From: Desulfurivibrionaceae bacterium
Lineage (GTDB): Bacteria; Desulfobacterota; Desulfobulbia; Desulfobulbales; VMSU01
Length of the DNA stretch: 64,000 nucleotides
Direction: 5' to 3'
NCBI GenBank assembly: GCA_030145275.1
Contig: JAQYVV010000005.1
Span: 62,001-126,000 of the forward strand
Shown here piece by piece: positions 60,220 to 64,000 of the stretch. The stretch's first letter is position 1, and each line of letters starts with the position of its first letter. The notes under the pieces are model-generated. The model was given only the letters and a program-made list of their open reading frames with translations. It did no database searches and had not been told where the DNA came from. The position numbers and the translations under genes were made by a program.

Positions 60220-61818
60220 ATGTCCCAAATGACCATTGGCAAAAGAATAACCTTAGCTTTTGGTGTTATAATAGCATTGCTTTTTATCCTTGTTGTGGCA
60301 ATGAAATTTGGCATTAATGGTATTGTCTCAAATGCAGAGCAGGTAATTGAAGGAAGCGAACTGGATCGCAATCTTGCCCAGGCTGAAATTGACCATTTGA
60401 ATTGGGTCTCGGCAGTGAGCCGTCTATTTACTGATACGAATACCAGAGAGTTAAAGGTTCAAAAGGATGACCGTAAATGTGGTTTTGGTCAGTGGCTTTA
60501 TGGTGAGGGACGAAAAGAGGCCGAAATATTTATACCTGAAACTTCCAAATTGTTAAAAAAGATCGAGGCAGCCCACAAGAGATTGCATGCCTCAGCCATT
60601 AAAATTCAAGATGCAGATAACGCAAAAACTATTTACGCACAGGAAACTGTTTCCGCTCTTACGGAAGTTCAGGGAATAATTGCTCAATTAAGGAAACTTG
60701 CTAAAGAAAAAAATATCATGAACGAAGAAATCATGATTGATTCAGCAAAAAAGACCGAGTTGTTTAGCCTTATCATTGGCCTCTTAGCAATTTTTGTTTG
60801 TATATTGCTGAGCTTTCTGACCTCTCGCAATATTATCAAGGTTCTTAAGGATGTAGCAGGGCGGCTTGGGGTTGGAGCCCACCAGATAGCAGCTGCTTCA
60901 AGTCAAATTACCTCATCCAGTCAATCTCTTGCTAATGGCGCTTCCAGCCAAGCTGCATCTCTTGAGGAAACCTCAGCTTCCCTTGAGGAAATGGCGGCAA
61001 TGTCCAGTCAAAATTCAGATAATGCAGGCCAGGCCGACAGTCTTATGAAAGAGGCGGCTCAAGTTATTACTGGCGCAGATGATTCCATGGGGAAACTGAC
61101 TGTGTCGATGCAAGAAATTTCATCAGCCAGCGCTGAAACTCAAAATATAGTGAAGACCATTGATGAAATCGCTTTTCAAACTAACCTGTTGGCACTGAAC
61201 GCCGCAGTAGAAGCTGCCAGGGCCGGAGAAGCCGGAGCCGGATTTGCGGTAGTGGCGGACGAGGTCCGGAATTTGGCTATGCGAGCAGCTGAGGCTGCAA
61301 AAAACACATCAACACTCATAGATGGTACCGTGGCAAAAATAAATACAGGAGAAAACCTGCTTAACGAAACAAGTGATAAATTCCAAACAACCACTGAAGC
61401 TGTTAAAAAGGTAAGCAGTTTGATTGGTGAAATAGCCACCGCCTCAAATGAACAAAATCAGGGCGTCAGTCAGGTTAATAGCGCAGTGGTCGAAATAGAC
61501 TCAGTAACCCAGGATACCGCAGCCAATGCCGAGGAATCTGCAAGTGCTTCAGAGGAGTTAAACTCCCAGGCTGTCATAATGGAGGAAATTGTAACGGAGT
61601 TGCAGATACTTGTGGGGCAAACTGGATCAAAGATAAAGAGACTAGATAAAACACCAAGAAGACCCATCGTAAAGGAAAAACAGACCCCCTCGACTATCTC
61701 GCCACCTAGGCAAAAGGTGGTGAAAGCACTACCTGTTTCGCCTACTCCTGTAAAGAAGAAAAAAGTGGTACCAGAAGAAATTATTCCAATGGGTGAGGAT
61801 GAGTTTGAAGACTTTTAA
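60220..61818 (+). CDS. Methyl-accepting chemotaxis protein with CZB-like ligand domain
   Basis: Two TMs; DHLNWVSAV...[13 protein letters not shown]...[10 protein letters not shown]; signalling tip [44 protein letters not shown]. Confidence 0.94.
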   Translation: MSQMTIGKRITLAFGVIIALLFILVVAMKFGINGIVSNAEQVIEGSELDRNLAQAEIDHLNWVSAVSRLFTDTNTRELKVQKDDRKCGFGQWLYGEGRKEAEIFIPETSKLLKKIEAAHKRLHASAIKIQDADNAKTIYAQETVSALTEVQGIIAQLRKLAKEKNIMNEEIMIDSAKKTELFSLIIGLLAIFVCILLSFLTSRNIIKVLKDVAGRLGVGAHQIAAASSQITSSSQSLANGASSQAASLEETSASLEEMAAMSSQNSDNAGQADSLMKEAAQVITGADDSMGKLTVSMQEISSASAETQNIVKTIDEIAFQTNLLALNAAVEAARAGEAGAGFAVVADEVRNLAMRAAEAAKNTSTLIDGTVAKINTGENLLNETSDKFQTTTEAVKKVSSLIGEIATASNEQNQGVSQVNSAVVEIDSVTQDTAANAEESASASEELNSQAVIMEEIVTELQILVGQTGSKIKRLDKTPRRPIVKEKQTPSTISPPRQKVVKALPVSPTPVKKKKVVPEEIIPMGEDEFEDF

Positions 61819-61886
61819 TGTCTGAAACACTTACGGACTAGGGTTATGCAATCTTGGGTGTACTTAATTGATCGCTAACCACACCA

Positions 61887-63581
61887 TTAAGCGTACTTTT
61901 CAACGAAGCACTGTTCCGCCTCAACGGTGCCTATCAGAATAAGTTCATCATCTTGTTTTAAAATTACGTATGGATCAGGACTAAGTAACATCTTTTCTAA
62001 GGTTGTGATGGCAATGACACTACAGCCGGTTTCATTACGTATCTTGGTTTCAATCAGAGTTTTTCCAATAATGGATGAGGGAACCGGGACTCTGAAGACA
62101 CTTAAGCCCTCAAGGGCCATAAGTACCTCTTCTGGTTTGAGATGGTTTAGAATGGTGTTGGCTCCAAGAGAGGCATATGACATAACAAGATCAGCGCCAG
62201 CTCGGTGCAGCTTGGAAACTGTACTCTCATTTGTGGCCCTGGCTATAATTTGAATATCGGGCCGCAACTGCCTACAGTAAATGGTCAGATAGATATTGAT
62301 GGCATCATTGTGGGTCGTGATAATTACAGATCGGGCGTTTTTAATTCCGGCCTTGTGCAGGGTGCCGAGATCTGCGGCATTGCCTTGGATTGAGTATTTG
62401 TTGCCTTTTACCACATTTGGGCTCTTTTCTATTATCCGGTAATCGATATTCCTTTCGGTTAAAGAAGAAGCTGCAGCCCGTCCGACTCTTCCTCCTCCTA
62501 AAATAAGAACCGGAACATCAGCATTTTGCTTGGAGCAAAAGAAGCCGAACTTATTTTCATATTTTTGTAGCTGTTCTGTTGATCCAGCAAGCATCAGTAC
62601 CGTTGTTGAGTTAATTTTTAAATCAGGTGTGGGGGCAACAAATTTACCTCTTTCCCAAACTCCAACAACGGTTACACCTGTTTTTTCTCGAAGCCGTGTT
62701 TTTGCAAGAATTTTCCCTTCTAGTACCGTTCGCATAGCTGGGGCTTCTGCGATAAGAAGTTCTTTGTATTTCCAGATAATGTTTGCCCCCATTCCGCCGC
62801 CAATAGTCCTGCGTCCAAGGGCCTGGCCTAGCATATCCATAAACTGGAAGACATGGGTGTTGCCTGAATATTTTAGAATATCTACAGAGTGTTTGTGGTC
62901 AGCATTGGTAACAATAGGGACAGTTTCAGATATCTCTCTGACCGTAAATGAGATGTTGGTATTGGTCATATCATCATTTGTAATCACCACGAGAGCGGCA
63001 TTCTCAATACGTAGACGTTTGTATGTCTCAGGGGCGCCATAGTCACCAAGCATTACATTATAGCCTAAGTCACTAATTTCGAGGGCGGTCTGCAACTCAG
63101 GTGCTAAAATTACATAATCGTGTTTTTGCTGTTCTAGTTTTCGGATTAAATTCTTGGTAATCGGGTCCAGGTTGGTTAACACCACATGACCGCTGGTACC
63201 CTCAGGTAATTCTCTGGGGGCACGTGCCTTCTCTTGGGCGACGAGCCAAGGTTCGTAAAAAAATTGAATAAATGTAAAAGGAAGCATGATGAGGAGAAAA
63301 ACAATACCTGAGACAAGGACAATGGTGGAAAAAAAGAGGCCAAAGTCGGTTGAAAAGGTGATGTCTCCAAAACCAAGGGTGGACATGACAGTCAACGTCC
63401 AGTAAACCCCGGTGAACCAACTGTATGAGCGGCCCTCCCAAAGCATGATAATATGGAAAATAATACTGTAGATGCTAATAAGAACAGCAAGGAAGAGAAA
63501 AAACTTGAGAAGAAGTAAGACGTTTCTCTGGGTAGTTCTGTTGTGAAAAAAATAGATAAGTTGTGTGGGTATATATTTCAT
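61887..63581 (-). CDS. Potassium channel with two TrkA-N/TrkA-C (RCK) domains
   Basis: Pore VYWTLTVMSTLGFGDITF; two Rossmann regions (HVVLTNLDPITKNLIRKL; VPVLILGGGRVGRAAA); start set to ATG 63581. Confidence 0.92.
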   Translation of the reverse strand: MKYIPTQLIYFFHNRTTQRNVLLLLKFFLFLAVLISIYSIIFHIIMLWEGRSYSWFTGVYWTLTVMSTLGFGDITFSTDFGLFFSTIVLVSGIVFLLIMLPFTFIQFFYEPWLVAQEKARAPRELPEGTSGHVVLTNLDPITKNLIRKLEQQKHDYVILAPELQTALEISDLGYNVMLGDYGAPETYKRLRIENAALVVITNDDMTNTNISFTVREISETVPIVTNADHKHSVDILKYSGNTHVFQFMDMLGQALGRRTIGGGMGANIIWKYKELLIAEAPAMRTVLEGKILAKTRLREKTGVTVVGVWERGKFVAPTPDLKINSTTVLMLAGSTEQLQKYENKFGFFCSKQNADVPVLILGGGRVGRAAASSLTERNIDYRIIEKSPNVVKGNKYSIQGNAADLGTLHKAGIKNARSVIITTHNDAINIYLTIYCRQLRPDIQIIARATNESTVSKLHRAGADLVMSYASLGANTILNHLKPEEVLMALEGLSVFRVPVPSSIIGKTLIETKIRNETGCSVIAITTLEKMLLSPDPYVILKQDDELILIGTVEAEQCFVEKYA

Positions 63582-63611
63582 GATGAGGTGAAAATATTTC
63601 AGTTGTTTTTC

Positions 63612-63764
63612 GTAAATATTCGGCAACACTCCAGATTCGCCCGATCAGGCTGACTCACGTAGAGCTACTACGCTTCGCCAACCTGATCGAACAAATCTGA
63701 AGCGTTGTCAAACATTTACATTTTGTTGGTTGTTGTTGTTTTCAAGTGTTAGTCGAATATTTAC
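63612..63764 (+). repeat. Family C inverted-repeat element (full-length)
   Basis: gtaaatattcggcaacactccagattcgcccgatcagg...gttgtcaaacatttacattttgttgg...agtgttagtcgaatatttac. Confidence 0.9.
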
Positions 63765-63809
63765 GGTTTTTCTCTGGGGAAAAAAATTTGTTTAGTAACG
63801 GTGAATCTC

Positions 63810-63916
63810 GTAACTGTTCAGATGTGCTTCAGATGTGCTCGATTAGGCTTTTCAGCCATACATTAGTATGCTGCAAGGCCTAGTCGGGCGCAGGTGGAGT
63901 ACAGCTGGACAGTTAC
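63810..63916. repeat. Family E-like long hairpin element
   Basis: gtaactgttcagatgtgcttcagatgtgctcgattaggc ... gcctagtcgggcgcaggtggagtacagctggacagttac. Confidence 0.75.
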
Positions 63917-64000
63917 GTGTTACATCTCATTGCTGTCAACATAAGCATAGGCACTGTGTTTGTGGATGGATTCAAAACTTTCAACCCCAACAGAAAACCA

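Overview
The window looks like a chromosomal segment of a Desulfobacterota-type bacterium (inferred from gene content only). It holds (i) a conserved minus-strand block rpsB-tsf-pyrH-frr-uppS-cdsA-dxr-rseP-tsaB; (ii) an all-plus-strand block of about 19 kb (10.3-29.5 kb) that resembles an extracellular electron-transfer locus, with two OmcS-like six-haem cytochrome paralogs, a lipoprotein cytochrome with 42 CXXCH motifs (my count), an outer-membrane barrel-like protein, three CsgG/FlgO-like proteins, a SurA/PpiC-like protein, beta-propellers and a sigma54 activator; (iii) housekeeping genes (secDF, tatC, rsfS, gpmI, thrC, HU, ilvC, leuB, coaD, purL); and (iv) a biotin cluster bioF-esterase-bioC-bioD, then an MCP and a TrkA-type K+ channel. 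Intergenic spaces are packed with several families of hairpin/inverted-repeat elements. The two most unusual signals are: a 16-18 bp sequence (CGGAGTCTnnCGCTTACC) that appears cleanly inserted at a T^T dinucleotide in hairpins of at least four unrelated repeat families, with empty sites visible in sister copies or opposing stem arms; and a ~400-bp unit in which a small GIY-YIG nuclease gene is tightly bracketed by two inverted REP-like hairpins, each carrying that insert at the same position. No rRNA, tRNA or CRISPR array was recognised.
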